From positions 67,629 to 131,628 of the forward strand of contig JAPPHB010000082.1 in assembly GCA_028821195.1 (NCBI GenBank): a stretch of DNA of 64,000 bases, written 5' to 3'. Shown here piece by piece: positions 17,917-27,102 of the stretch. This DNA is from Gammaproteobacteria bacterium (GTDB lineage: Bacteria; Gemmatimonadota; Gemmatimonadetes; Longimicrobiales; Gaopeijiaceae). The position numbers and the translations under genes were made by a program. The notes under the pieces were generated by a model. That model saw nothing but the letters and a program-made list of their open reading frames with translations, searched no databases and had not been told where the DNA came from. The stretch's first letter is position 1, and each line of letters opens with the position of its first letter.

Positions 17917-20013
17917 TCATCCCGCCAGCCGCCTCGTCATCTCCACGGGCTGCGGCCGGGCTCCCGGCTTCCAGGCGGTCACGTAGCCCGCAACCGCGCT
18001 CGCCGCGACCGAATACGGGGAAGCCAGGTACAGTTGACCCGGCCCCGAGCGTCCCGGAAAGTTCCGGTTCTGGGAGGAGATGCTCACCTCGTCGGGGCGG
18101 CGCGTGACCCCCGGTCCGGCGTTGATGCAGGCGCCGCATCCCGGCTCGATGAAGGTGGCGCCGATGCGCCGGAAGAGGTCCAGGTAGCCCCGCTCCCGGC
18201 AGTACTCGCGCACATCGGTCGAGCCGCACTGGATGAAGCACTCCACGTCCGGGTGCACGCCCAGTCCCCAGCGGTCGTGCATCTCGCTGAAGACACGGGC
18301 GTACATGTCCATGTCCTCCTTCTTGCCCGCCGTGCACGACCCCGCGTAGGCGATGTCGATGCGGATGCGGTCGGGCTCGAGGTCGTCGAGCGGCACCCCG
18401 TTGCCGGGGTCGTTGGGGAGCGCCGCCATGGGCTGGATGTCGGACGCGTCGATCTCGATCACGCGGACGTAGGCGGCGCCGGGGTCGCTGTGCATGTCGC
18501 GCGCCAGTGCCTCCGCCCGCTCCCGCTCCATCCCGCGCTCGGCGACCAGATATTCGACCGATCGCCCGTCCGCCGCGACCAGCCCGGTGAACGCGCCCAC
18601 CTCCGCGGCCATGTTGGTCATGGTCGCACGCTCGTCCACGGGGAGGGCCTCCACGGCCGGCCCCGCGTACTCGATGATCTGCCCGATCGCGTGGCCATCG
18701 CGGATGTAGGGGTGGCGCAGAATCTCGAGCATGTAGTCCTTGGCGGTCACCCCCTCGGCGGGCGTTCCCGAGATCACGACCTTGAAGGAGGGCGGGACCT
18801 GCACGCGCACGTCCCTGGTGATCCAGGAGTTGAAGATGGCGGTCGTGCCCACGCCGAACGCCAGCGCCCCGATCGCGCCCGCGTGGGGGGTGTGCGAGTC
18901 CGAGCCGATGATGAGCATGCCAGGCTCCGCGTAGTCCTCCAGGATCTTGGAGTGGCAGATGGCGACCGATCCCATCCGGTGCCCCATCTGCTCCCCATAG
19001 AGGCGGATGCCCTGCTTCTCCGCGAACTCGCGCTGCTTCACTTCGAGCTGGTTGGCGACCTCGAGCAGCCCCTCCTCGATACGCTCCTGGCTCATGGCCT
19101 TGTGCAGGAAGGTCAGATGGTCGCGGAAGAAGAGCACGCTGTCCGGGTCCCGCACGCGCCCCTCCGGTCCCATCTTCTGCTCGAAGAAGATGGCCGCCAT
19201 GGGGGTCACGTACTCGTGCGAGAAGCGGATGTCGGTGCGGAAGAATCCGGCCTCGCCGGGGGTCACCGAGTCGACGCCGACTTTACCGCCTGCCGGATCC
19301 ACCACCCAGTGACGCGCGAAGATCTTCTCCGCGAGGGTCATCGGGGGGCTTGCGCCCGAAGCGCCGGCGTCGGCCGAAGGCGCAGGCACCGTCGCCCTGC
19401 CCTGCATGCGGGCCACGTTGAATTCGAACAGCCCACCGTACTCGATGATCTGGCGGGTGATGTCGTCCTTGCCGCGCGTGAACTCCTCGAGCCGGAGCGG
19501 CTCGCCGCGCGCGATGCGCTCCGCCACGCCGAAGTCGGTAGTGGTGAGCACGCCCAGGTTCTGGCAGTTCTCGTTGTAGATGCGCTCGATGCTCTCGCTG
19601 ACGACGACCCGGATGCCGGCCATCAGCTCCGCGTACGGGCTCTGCTCCCGGCTTGAGCCCTTGCCCCGCCGCCTGCCCGCGACCGAACAGACGAATCCGC
19701 CGCCGCGCACGCTCGCACGCCCGACCGGATACTCCTCCGCCCCGCTCTCCGTGTTCGTGGTGCGCAGCCCCAGATACGGGAATTCCCCCAGCGTCTCGTC
19801 GTAGAAGAAGCAGATGTACGCAGGCGTGATCTCGTCGGTCGAGATCTGGTCGCGCAGCCGGGCGCGCAGCTCCTCGCTCAGTTCCAGGTCCAGTCCCTCG
19901 TAGAGCTGGGCGCGCACGAGGTCCGTGTCGTCGGCCAGGTACAGCACCCGTCCGCGGACGTCGAGCGTGTCGGGTCGCTTGGGCGTCGGACGGGTGAGGA
20001 GGTCCCCGGCCAT
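17917..20013 (-). CDS. Aconitase/isopropylmalate dehydratase superfamily protein, swivel domain N-terminal
   Basis: This 698-residue protein fuses a small-subunit-like swivel domain (about 1-200, with GKGSSREQSPYAE at 117-129) to a large catalytic domain (about 225-698). Fe-S ligands are Cys560 (YAGSCTAG) and Cys626/Cys629 (GCGAC). SSQNRNFPGR carries the active-site Arg/Ser loop, and GSDSHTPHAGAIGALAFGVG is a family block. Members dehydrate and rehydrate hydroxy-tricarboxylates. The domain order matches AcnB but without its HEAT domain, so substrate (citrate, isopropylmalate, homocitrate or methylcitrate) is open. It starts 7 nt after the symporter gene stop. Confidence 0.85.
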   Translation of the reverse strand: MAGDLLTRPTPKRPDTLDVRGRVLYLADDTDLVRAQLYEGLDLELSEELRARLRDQISTDEITPAYICFFYDETLGEFPYLGLRTTNTESGAEEYPVGRASVRGGGFVCSVAGRRRGKGSSREQSPYAELMAGIRVVVSESIERIYNENCQNLGVLTTTDFGVAERIARGEPLRLEEFTRGKDDITRQIIEYGGLFEFNVARMQGRATVPAPSADAGASGASPPMTLAEKIFARHWVVDPAGGKVGVDSVTPGEAGFFRTDIRFSHEYVTPMAAIFFEQKMGPEGRVRDPDSVLFFRDHLTFLHKAMSQERIEEGLLEVANQLEVKQREFAEKQGIRLYGEQMGHRMGSVAICHSKILEDYAEPGMLIIGSDSHTPHAGAIGALAFGVGTTAIFNSWITRDVRVQVPPSFKVVISGTPAEGVTAKDYMLEILRHPYIRDGHAIGQIIEYAGPAVEALPVDERATMTNMAAEVGAFTGLVAADGRSVEYLVAERGMERERAEALARDMHSDPGAAYVRVIEIDASDIQPMAALPNDPGNGVPLDDLEPDRIRIDIAYAGSCTAGKKEDMDMYARVFSEMHDRWGLGVHPDVECFIQCGSTDVREYCRERGYLDLFRRIGATFIEPGCGACINAGPGVTRRPDEVSISSQNRNFPGRSGPGQLYLASPYSVAASAVAGYVTAWKPGARPQPVEMTRRLAG

Positions 20014-20020
20014 CCGCGCC

Positions 20021-21454
20021 TCAGCTGAAGTCGACGCCGAAGACCACGGCGATGATGATCGCGGCCACGGCGATGGGCGCCACGAAACGGATGAAGAAGC
20101 GCCACGCGCCGTAGTGGAACCAGCGCGGCTGGGTGCCGTCCTCGAGCTCGCCCCGGGTCGCCTCGCGGGTCATGAACCATCCCGCCGCCAGCGTGATGAA
20201 GAACCCGCCTGTTGGCAGCATCCAGTTCGACACGAAATGGTCGGCGTTGGCAAACCACCCCACCTTCCCGCCGCCAAAGAACGGCACGCTCATGGTCGAG
20301 AGAAGCCCTCCGCCCTCGACACCCAGGAGGCCGGGGATCGATAGCACGGCGAGAGTGGTGAACGCGAAGATGGCCGCCCCGGCGCTGATCGTGGCCTTAT
20401 GGCGAGTCAGGCGCCGCTCGTCGATCAGGTACGCCGAAACCACCTCGAGCAGCGAGATGGTCGAGGTGAGCGCGGCCAGCGCCACCAGAACATAGAAGAG
20501 TGGACCGAGCACCACGCCAAAGGGAACCTCGCTGTAGAAGAGCTGGGGCAGCGAGATGAAGAGCATCCCGACCGTCGAGCCGCCTACCTCGTCGCGCATC
20601 CCGGCCACCGAGAAGATCACCGAGAACATGACCACGGTTGCGACCAGGGCGATCAGCGTGTCGAGCGCCACGATCGCGCCGGACGCCTTCACGACCGAGT
20701 GCTTCCGCGAGATGTACGACCCGTAGGTGATCATCGCGCCCATTCCGAGCGAAAGAGTGAAGAATGAGTGGCCGAGCGCCTCAAGGATCGCTCCCCTCTC
20801 CAGCTCCGCGAAGTTGGGCCGAAAGATGTGGTTGAGCGCCTCGCCCGCTCCGCTCATGCCCAGTGCGCTCACCAACATGAGGAGCAGGATGCCGAACAGG
20901 ATGGGCAGGAAGATCCGCGCGATCCGCTCGATCCCCTTGCTCACGCCGAAATAGACCACTGCGATGGTTCCGAGGCTGAACCCCAGGGAGAGCAGCAACT
21001 GCAGGCCGGTGTTGAGCGCCTGCGAGTTGAAGAGGTCACCGGCCGACATGTCGGCGGGGTAGCCGCCGAGGGTCCACCCGACCGTCTGCGTGAAGTAATA
21101 GAGCGACCACCCGGCGATGACCGTGTAGTAGCTGAGCAGGATGAAGCCGGCCAGCACGCCCCAGCCTCCTACCAGTGCCCCGAGCTTGCGTCCGCCGGGC
21201 CACTTCGACGTCACCGCTTCCTTCAGCGCGCCCACCGCGCTCTTCTGGCTGCGCCGCCCGATCAGCAGCTCGGCCAGCATGATCGGCAGGCCGACCGCGG
21301 CGATGCAAATGAGGTACACGAGGACGAAGGCCCCGCCGTTGTTCTCCCAGGTGATGAACGGGAACTTCCACAGGTTGCCGAGGCCGATCGCGCTGCCGGT
21401 GGCGGCAAGCACGAGGCCTGCGTTGGAACTCCAGTGGTCTCGCTGCTGTGACAT
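20021..21454 (-). CDS. Sodium-dependent transporter of the neurotransmitter:sodium symporter family
   Basis: The 477-residue polytopic protein starts at ATG 21454 and immediately shows the NSS signature WSSNAGLVLAATGSAIGLGN followed by LWKFPFITWENNGGAFV, which forms the TM1 Na+/substrate site. About eleven to twelve helices follow. Bacterial homologues (LeuT, MhsT, TnaT) take up amino acids with Na+. The stop is 7 nt before the aconitase-like gene, so import and dehydratase may be coexpressed. Whether they share a metabolite is inference. Confidence 0.93.
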   Translation of the reverse strand: MSQQRDHWSSNAGLVLAATGSAIGLGNLWKFPFITWENNGGAFVLVYLICIAAVGLPIMLAELLIGRRSQKSAVGALKEAVTSKWPGGRKLGALVGGWGVLAGFILLSYYTVIAGWSLYYFTQTVGWTLGGYPADMSAGDLFNSQALNTGLQLLLSLGFSLGTIAVVYFGVSKGIERIARIFLPILFGILLLMLVSALGMSGAGEALNHIFRPNFAELERGAILEALGHSFFTLSLGMGAMITYGSYISRKHSVVKASGAIVALDTLIALVATVVMFSVIFSVAGMRDEVGGSTVGMLFISLPQLFYSEVPFGVVLGPLFYVLVALAALTSTISLLEVVSAYLIDERRLTRHKATISAGAAIFAFTTLAVLSIPGLLGVEGGGLLSTMSVPFFGGGKVGWFANADHFVSNWMLPTGGFFITLAAGWFMTREATRGELEDGTQPRWFHYGAWRFFIRFVAPIAVAAIIIAVVFGVDFS

Positions 21455-21634
21455 GGCGTCTGCTCGGGGCTGGTCGTCCCGGTCATCGGGACGAAGGGTC
21501 GGGTCGAAGTTGCCGCGGGACGGCTCTATATTGCGCGCGGGACAAGGCGGTGCGCCAGTCATGATTGGCTGCGACGAGCGGGGACGCCCCCGCTCCGGTC
21601 GGGACGCCCCGATGTCCGGAACAGGGAGATACTC

Positions 21635-22678
21635 ATGAGCCATTCGACTGTTCGGCATACGGCCCGCGCGCTTGGCGCGGCGTGCTTCCTGGGCGGGTTG
21701 GTCATCGGTTGCAGGGGAGGAGAGAACGACTCCCCGGACGACGCGTTGCGCGTCGCGCTGCTGACGTCCGGGCCGGTGAGCGACGCCGGATGGTACGCGG
21801 GGGCGTACGAAGGCCTGCTGCTGATCGAGGAGTCGCTCGGGGCGCAGGTCAGCCATCAGCAGACGCGTTCGCCCGCGGAGTTCGACGAGGCGTTCTTCTC
21901 GTACGGGTCGTCGGGCTACGACCTGGTGTTCGCCCACGGCTTCGAGTACCAGGACGCGGCGCTGCGCGCCGGGGAGGGGTTCCCGGACATGACCATCGTC
22001 GTCTCCAGCGGGGGACGGATTTCGGACAACGTGCGCTCGCTGATCTTCCGCCTGGAGGAGGGCAGCTATCTCGCCGGGATGATGGCGGGAGGCCTCACGC
22101 AGTCACGGGTGGTGGGGATGGTCGGGGGCGTGGCGATTCCGCCCGCCCAGGGGACCTTCCGCGCCTTCGAGGCGGGCGCGCGCGCCATCGACCCGGACAT
22201 CGAGGTGCTGGAAGCGTTCATCGGCAGCTGGGACGATGTGGCGGCTGCGAGGGAGGCGGCGACCGCGCAGTTGAACCGGGGCGCCGATGTCCTGGTGCAC
22301 AACACCGACGCGGCCAGCTTCGGCGTGTTTCAGGCGGTTCGGGAGGCGAACGGGGACGAGAACCCGGTGTGGGCCATCGGCATGAACCGGGATCAGAACG
22401 ACGTGGCCCCCGAGGTCATCGCGGGAAGTGCCGCCATCGACATCCCCAGGGCCTTCCTGGACGTGGCGAGCCGGTTCACGGCTGGGACGCTCCCCCCGGG
22501 GGCGCTCGATCTCAGTCTCGGCGAGGGCGTTGTGGACTTCATCGTCAACCCGGTGGCGCTCGACCGCATCCCCGCCGATCTGCTCGCACGCATCGACGAG
22601 GCGAGGGTGGCCATCAGGGAGGGCATGTTGGAGGTGCCCCGGATCGAGTTCCTGGAGGAGGAACCCGGAGGCCCTTGA
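21635..22678 (+). CDS. BMP-family substrate-binding lipoprotein of an ABC importer
   Basis: The 347-residue protein starts at ATG 21635 with GGGAGA upstream. Its signal peptide ends in a lipobox (GLVIGC). The mature part has the BMP/Med fold: VALLTSGPVSDAGWYAGAYEG near the N-terminus, DLVFAHGFEYQDAA, and LEEGSYLAGMMAG. BMP proteins such as PnrA bind purine nucleosides. It is first of a four-gene operon encoding binding protein, ATPase and two permeases, which supports nucleoside uptake. Confidence 0.92.
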   Translation: MSHSTVRHTARALGAACFLGGLVIGCRGGENDSPDDALRVALLTSGPVSDAGWYAGAYEGLLLIEESLGAQVSHQQTRSPAEFDEAFFSYGSSGYDLVFAHGFEYQDAALRAGEGFPDMTIVVSSGGRISDNVRSLIFRLEEGSYLAGMMAGGLTQSRVVGMVGGVAIPPAQGTFRAFEAGARAIDPDIEVLEAFIGSWDDVAAAREAATAQLNRGADVLVHNTDAASFGVFQAVREANGDENPVWAIGMNRDQNDVAPEVIAGSAAIDIPRAFLDVASRFTAGTLPPGALDLSLGEGVVDFIVNPVALDRIPADLLARIDEARVAIREGMLEVPRIEFLEEEPGGP

Positions 22679-22683
22679 AGCCC

Positions 22684-24204
22684 ATGGGGGGCGCCGCCGT
22701 CGAGATGCGGTCGGTGAGCAAGCGCTTCGGATCCGTCGAGGCGCTCGCCGACGCGAGTCTCAGCGCCCGTCCCGGGGAAGTTCATGCGCTGCTGGGAGAG
22801 AACGGCGCCGGCAAGACCACGCTCATGCGGGTGCTGTGCGGTGTGCTCCGTCCCGACGCGGGCGAAGTTCTGGTCGAGGGTTGCCGATTGCGGCCCGGGG
22901 GGACGCGCGCGGCGGCCGCGGCCGGGATCGGGATGGTGCACCAGCATTTCACCCTCGTGCCCAGTCTGACGGTTGCCGAGAACGTGGCGCTGGGGACGCG
23001 GGAGGGCAGCGGGCTCCGGCTGGCGCTTGAGCGCGTGCTCGCCCGGCTCGCGGAACTGGAGCGGGTCACGGGGCTGCCGGTGGACCCCGGGGCTGCCGTA
23101 GCCGGTCTGTCGGTGGGCGCGAAACAGCGGGTGGAGATCCTGAAGGCGCTGTACCGGGATCCGCGAGTGCTGGTGCTGGACGAGCCGACGACGGTGCTGG
23201 GACCGCAGGAGGTGGACTGGCTGTTCGGCGTCCTGCGCTCGCTGGTGGAGGGGGGACGCACGGTCCTGCTGATCGGGCACAAGCTGGACGAGATCCTGCG
23301 GGTAGCCGACCGGGTGACCGTGCTCCGGCGAGGGCGAACCGTGCTGGCCGAAGGGCGCGAAGCGGTGGACGCGCCCGGGCTGGCGCGGGCGATGATCGGC
23401 CGGGAGACGACCCCGGCGGCCCGGCCGGTACGAGTCGAAAGAGGGGAGCGGGTTGCGCGCCTGGAGGCGGTGGGGGTCCGGGGCGAAGACGGCCGCACGG
23501 CGGTGCGGGAAGTCACGCTGGAGGTGCACCGGGGCGAGATCGTGGGCATCGGCGGGGTGGAGGGCAACGGCCAGCGCGAGCTCGCTCTCGTGCTGTCGGG
23601 GAGGCTGCGCCCGGCTGTCGGCAGTGCGGACCTGCCGGCCACCGTCAGCCTGATCCCGCAGGACCGGGGCGCGGGCGGGCTGGTCCCGGGTTTCGACCTG
23701 GCCGAGAACACCGCGCTGGCCTTCCACGACACCGACGCGTACCGTCGCGGGCCGCTCATCGACTGGGCGGCGATGCGGCGCACCGCGCACGAGATCGTGA
23801 CCGGATTCGATGTGCGGGCGCCGGGGTGGCGGGCGACGGCGCAGTCGCTCTCGGGCGGCAACCGGCAGAAGCTGCTGGTGGGCCGCGAACTGGCGCGCGC
23901 CCCCGACCTGCTGGTGGCGGAGAATCCGATGCGCGGGCTCGACATCGCAGCGGCCGCCTTCTTGCGCGACAAGCTGGTGGAGCTGAAAGGAGGCGGTCCG
24001 GAGGTGGAGGAACTCGGTGGGGAGGGTGGTCGGCCCGCGCATGCGCCGCCGGGCATCGTGCTCTTCTCCACCGATCTGGACGAGGTGCTCGACCTGGCCG
24101 ACCGGGTCTTCGTGCTCGTGCGCGGCCGGCTGATCGTCGTGCCGGAAGAAGAGCGCAACCCGGAGGGGATGGGCCGGCTGATGCTCGGATCGGAGCAGGC
24201 GTGA
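22684..24204 (+). CDS. Double-domain ABC ATPase of the BMP/nucleoside importer
   Basis: This 506-residue protein has two nucleotide-binding domains. NBD1 has Walker A GENGAGKTT, signature LSVGAKQRVEI and Walker B VLVLDEPTTVL. NBD2 has a degenerate P-loop region (GGVEGNGQREL, usual for this family), signature LSGGNRQKLLVGREL and ENPMRGLD. ATG 22684 is used; TTG 22675, overlapping the previous stop, is an in-frame alternative. A glycine/glutamate-rich insertion (about GGGPEVEELGGEGG) near the C-terminus interrupts NBD2 before the switch region. Confidence 0.92.
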   Translation: MGGAAVEMRSVSKRFGSVEALADASLSARPGEVHALLGENGAGKTTLMRVLCGVLRPDAGEVLVEGCRLRPGGTRAAAAAGIGMVHQHFTLVPSLTVAENVALGTREGSGLRLALERVLARLAELERVTGLPVDPGAAVAGLSVGAKQRVEILKALYRDPRVLVLDEPTTVLGPQEVDWLFGVLRSLVEGGRTVLLIGHKLDEILRVADRVTVLRRGRTVLAEGREAVDAPGLARAMIGRETTPAARPVRVERGERVARLEAVGVRGEDGRTAVREVTLEVHRGEIVGIGGVEGNGQRELALVLSGRLRPAVGSADLPATVSLIPQDRGAGGLVPGFDLAENTALAFHDTDAYRRGPLIDWAAMRRTAHEIVTGFDVRAPGWRATAQSLSGGNRQKLLVGRELARAPDLLVAENPMRGLDIAAAAFLRDKLVELKGGGPEVEELGGEGGRPAHAPPGIVLFSTDLDEVLDLADRVFVLVRGRLIVVPEEERNPEGMGRLMLGSEQA

Positions 24205-24232
24205 CCCGCCTCGCCCGGATCGCGCGCCTTCC

Positions 24233-25300
24233 ATGATCCGGCAGTTGTTGCGCCCGCGCCTCCGGTCGCGCTGGATCGGCCCGCTGGCGGCCGGCGCAGT
24301 GGCGCTCCTGGCGGCGGCACTGCTGGCGGCCGTGGGGCTGGCCCTCGCCGGATACGATCCGGTCGCCGCGGGGCGGGCGCTGGTCTCGGGCGCCTTCGGC
24401 TCCTGGGAGCGGTTCGCCTCCATCACCCTGGTGCGCGCGACCCCGCTCATCCTGACCGGGTTGGCGGTGGCGCTCGCCTTCCGCGCCGGCGTGTGGAACA
24501 TAGGAGCGGAGGGGCAGCTCTACGCGGGCGCGGTGGCGGCCGCGTGGGTGGGGCTCACGTTTCCGGGCGCGCCGGCGTGGCTGCTCCTCCCCGGCGCGAT
24601 GGCGGCCGCGGCGGTGGCGGGGAGCCTTTGGACGCTCGTACCGGTGGGGCTCAAGTTCCGGGCCGGGGTCGGAGAGGTCATCACCACCATCCTGATGAAC
24701 TTCGTCGCCATCCACACGGTGGCGTGGCTGGTGCACGGCCCCCTGCAGGAGGCGCGCGGAGTATTCCCGCAAACCGACCCCGTGGCGCTCGCGGCCCGGC
24801 TCCCGCGCCTCGGGTCCGGTCGGCTGCACGCCGGCTTCCCGGTCGCGGTCGTGCTCGCGGGGGCGCTGTGGTGGCTGCTCAGGCACAGCGCCTGGGGCTT
24901 CCGCGTGCGGGCGGTGGGCGCCTCGATCCGCGCGGCTGCGGTGTCCGGCCGCATCCAGACGGGCAGGGTGGTGCTGGGGGCGTTCCTGCTCTCCGGCATG
25001 CTCGCCGGGCTGGCGGGCGGGGTGGAGGTGGCGGGGGTGACCTTCGCGCTCTACGAGAACCTCTCCCCCGGCTACGGCTACACGGCCATCGCGGTCGCCC
25101 TCCTCGCGGGCCTGAACCCCCTCGCGGTACTCTTGGCGGCCGGGTTCTTTGGCGTCCTGCAGGCGGGCGCGGCCGCCATGCAGCGCGACGTGGGAGTGCC
25201 CGCTGTCTGGGTCAGCGCCATCGAGGCGCTCGTCATTCTGGCCGTGGTGGCGGCGGACCGGTTCCTGCGCCGGGGCGTGGCCGGAAAGGGTGGAGGCTGA
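24233..25300 (+). CDS. ABC importer permease (BMP/nucleoside type), first subunit
   Basis: This 355-residue inner-membrane permease has about eight to nine helices. Family blocks are TPLILTGLAVALAFRAGVWN with IGAEGQ, and VGEVITTILMNFVAIHT. The C-terminal segment GYGYTAIAVALLAGLNPLAV resembles the coupling region of YufP/NupP-type subunits. It starts 28 nt after the ATPase stop and is followed 2 nt later by the second permease, fitting a heterodimeric channel. Confidence 0.92.
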   Translation: MIRQLLRPRLRSRWIGPLAAGAVALLAAALLAAVGLALAGYDPVAAGRALVSGAFGSWERFASITLVRATPLILTGLAVALAFRAGVWNIGAEGQLYAGAVAAAWVGLTFPGAPAWLLLPGAMAAAAVAGSLWTLVPVGLKFRAGVGEVITTILMNFVAIHTVAWLVHGPLQEARGVFPQTDPVALAARLPRLGSGRLHAGFPVAVVLAGALWWLLRHSAWGFRVRAVGASIRAAAVSGRIQTGRVVLGAFLLSGMLAGLAGGVEVAGVTFALYENLSPGYGYTAIAVALLAGLNPLAVLLAAGFFGVLQAGAAAMQRDVGVPAVWVSAIEALVILAVVAADRFLRRGVAGKGGG

Positions 25301-25302
25301 CG

Positions 25303-26235
25303 GTGGACGCGGCGGCTCTTCAGGCCTTCCTCGAGGCGTCGGTGCGGCTGGGCGCGCCCCTTGCCCTCGCCGCCCTGGGCGAGACCATCAGCGAGCGCGC
25401 CGGCGTCATCAACATCGGCCTGGAGGGCTCGATCATCGGGGGTGCCCTGGGCGGGGCGCTCGGGGCGCTGCTCACCGGATCGCCGGGCGCGGGCGTTCTG
25501 GCGGGGGCAGCCGCCGGAACCGCGATCGCCGGCGTCTTCGCGCTGTTCGCCATCACCCTGAACGCCGACCAGATCATCGTCGGCACGGCGGTGACCCTCG
25601 GGGGACTGGGCATCACGGGGGTCGTCTACCAGAGCGTGTTCGGCGCCACCGGCACGGCGCTGACCCTTCCCACCCTGCCCGTGCTCCCGCTCCCGGGCCT
25701 GTCGGCGCTGCCCGCGATCGGACCGGCGCTCTTCAGCCAGGCCTGGACCACCTACCTGGCCTATCTGCTGGCGCCCGCGCTCTGGTACTACCTGTTCCGC
25801 ACCCGCTGGGGACTCGAACTGCGGGCCGTGGGCGAAGAGCCGGACGCAGCCGACGCGGCCGGCATCCGCGTGCGCCGCACCCGCGTCCTGGCGGTGCTCG
25901 GCGCGGGCTTCCTGGCGGGAATCGCGGGAGCCCATCTGGCGCTCGCCCACGCCGGCACTTTCGCGGAGGGGATGTCGGCGGGACGGGGCTTCATCGCCAT
26001 CGCAGTGGTCGTGCTGGGCCGCTGGAATCCCCTCCTTGTCCTCCTCGCCTCCCTCTTCTTCGGCGCCGCCTCGGCGCTCCAGTTCGAACTCCAGGCGGTG
26101 TTCGCGAACGTGCCCTACCAGCTCCTCCTGGCGTTCCCCTATCTGCTCACCCTCGCAGCCCTCGCCGGGTGGATCGGCCGGTCCCGGGCGCCCGCGGCCC
26201 TCGCGCGTCCGTGGCCCCGGCGGTCCGTCGAGTGA
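25303..26235 (+). CDS. ABC importer permease (BMP/nucleoside type), second subunit
   Basis: The 310-residue product starts at GTG 25303 with GGAGG six to seven nt upstream. Typical blocks are ALAALGETISERAGVINIGL then EGSIIGGA near the N-terminus, and GRGFIAIAVVVLGRWNPLLV near the C-terminus, as in YufQ/NupQ-like subunits. It completes the importer. It ends 5 nt before the 3' end of the convergent PIN toxin gene. Confidence 0.92.
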   Translation: MDAAALQAFLEASVRLGAPLALAALGETISERAGVINIGLEGSIIGGALGGALGALLTGSPGAGVLAGAAAGTAIAGVFALFAITLNADQIIVGTAVTLGGLGITGVVYQSVFGATGTALTLPTLPVLPLPGLSALPAIGPALFSQAWTTYLAYLLAPALWYYLFRTRWGLELRAVGEEPDAADAAGIRVRRTRVLAVLGAGFLAGIAGAHLALAHAGTFAEGMSAGRGFIAIAVVVLGRWNPLLVLLASLFFGAASALQFELQAVFANVPYQLLLAFPYLLTLAALAGWIGRSRAPAALARPWPRRSVE

Positions 26236-26240
26236 TCCCG

Positions 26241-26657
26241 CTACCCTGCCGCTTCCGGGCCGCTTCCGAGGAGCTCGCACCCGATGCGGGCAATGCGGGT
26301 GAAGTGGGCGTCGTGCGTTAGAACCACACTGGATGTTCGTGCGGCGCACGCGGCGATCCAGACATCATTCGAGGGCAACGGCGTGCCGGCTTTCCTCAGT
26401 TCGGCCACGAATCGCCCGTACGCACGGGCAACCTCGTCGTCTGCAGCGATGATCTCGACAACCGGATGGGCGAGGAAATCGCTCAACCGCCGGAGTTCCC
26501 GGGGGCGGTTCTCCGTGAGTGAATAGCCCGTGTACAGTTCCCCGAGGGCGATGACGGGAAAGCCGATCCAGCTTGCACCGTCGATCGCGTCGACGGTCGC
26601 CGCGTCGCCGCGCAGGAAACGGATGTAGGCGGACGTGTCGAGGCAGTAGCGGGTCAC
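26241..26657 (-). CDS. VapC-like PIN-domain toxin
   Basis: The 138-residue protein starts at GTG 26657, overlapping the antitoxin stop as GTGA. PIN motifs: first Asp in TRYCLDTSAYIRFLRG, Glu in ALGELYTGY, third acidic group in LPSNDVWIAACA, and the final LTHDAHFTRI. This is the complete acidic quartet of a VapC/FitB-type endoribonuclease. It is translationally coupled to the RHH antitoxin upstream. Confidence 0.9.
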   Translation of the reverse strand: MTRYCLDTSAYIRFLRGDAATVDAIDGASWIGFPVIALGELYTGYSLTENRPRELRRLSDFLAHPVVEIIAADDEVARAYGRFVAELRKAGTPLPSNDVWIAACAARTSSVVLTHDAHFTRIARIGCELLGSGPEAAG

Positions 26658-26899
26658 TTCCACATCTCCGGGTCGATCTCGTCGAACGGAGCAAGCGCTT
26701 CTTCCAGCTCTCGCACGCGCTCCTCGCTCCATCCCCCCGACAGACGGGCAAGACCGTTGGAGCGAGTCGTTCCGACTCCAAGTCCCTGCCTCAGAAGGTC
26801 GATTGCCGTTCGATTGAGCGACTGTCCCCGCCTCCGCTTCTCGCGGTCAAGCGCCGCAGCGAGGTCGGGAGGAATGTTCCGGAGCGTGATCGCCTTCAT
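26654..26899 (-). CDS. VapB/FitA-like RHH antitoxin
   Basis: This 81-residue protein starts at ATG 26899 with AGGAG upstream. The N-terminal MKAITLRNIPPDLAAALDRE and GQSLNRTAIDLLRQGL form a ribbon-helix-helix DNA-binding domain. The C-terminal acidic tail (EELEEALAPFDEIDPEMW) probably occupies the toxin active site. The AT-rich stretch just upstream (26900-26940, with TTTATA on the reverse strand) is the likely operator. Confidence 0.88.
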   Translation of the reverse strand: MKAITLRNIPPDLAAALDREKRRRGQSLNRTAIDLLRQGLGVGTTRSNGLARLSGGWSEERVRELEEALAPFDEIDPEMWK

Positions 26900-27102
26900 A
26901 AGATGACTCCTATAAACTGCATTCAACTGATGTCATAGCGTCGTGTCATGCTTCCGGCCAGTCAAGGAGTTGGCGAGCAGATCGGTCGCAGGAGTCGGCA
27001 AAACGCCGCGGACCGAGTATCCTTGAAAGGGCTTCGGCGCAAGCTGCTCCACGCGCGCCGAACGTGACCCGGCGAGCACCTGAAATCGAAGGAGAGAGGC
27101 CC

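Noticed and set aside
22675..22683. TTG 22675 as the start of the nucleoside ABC ATPase.
   Set aside because: It overlaps the previous stop, but GGAGG is only 3 nt away; ATG 22684 is at least as plausible and is used.
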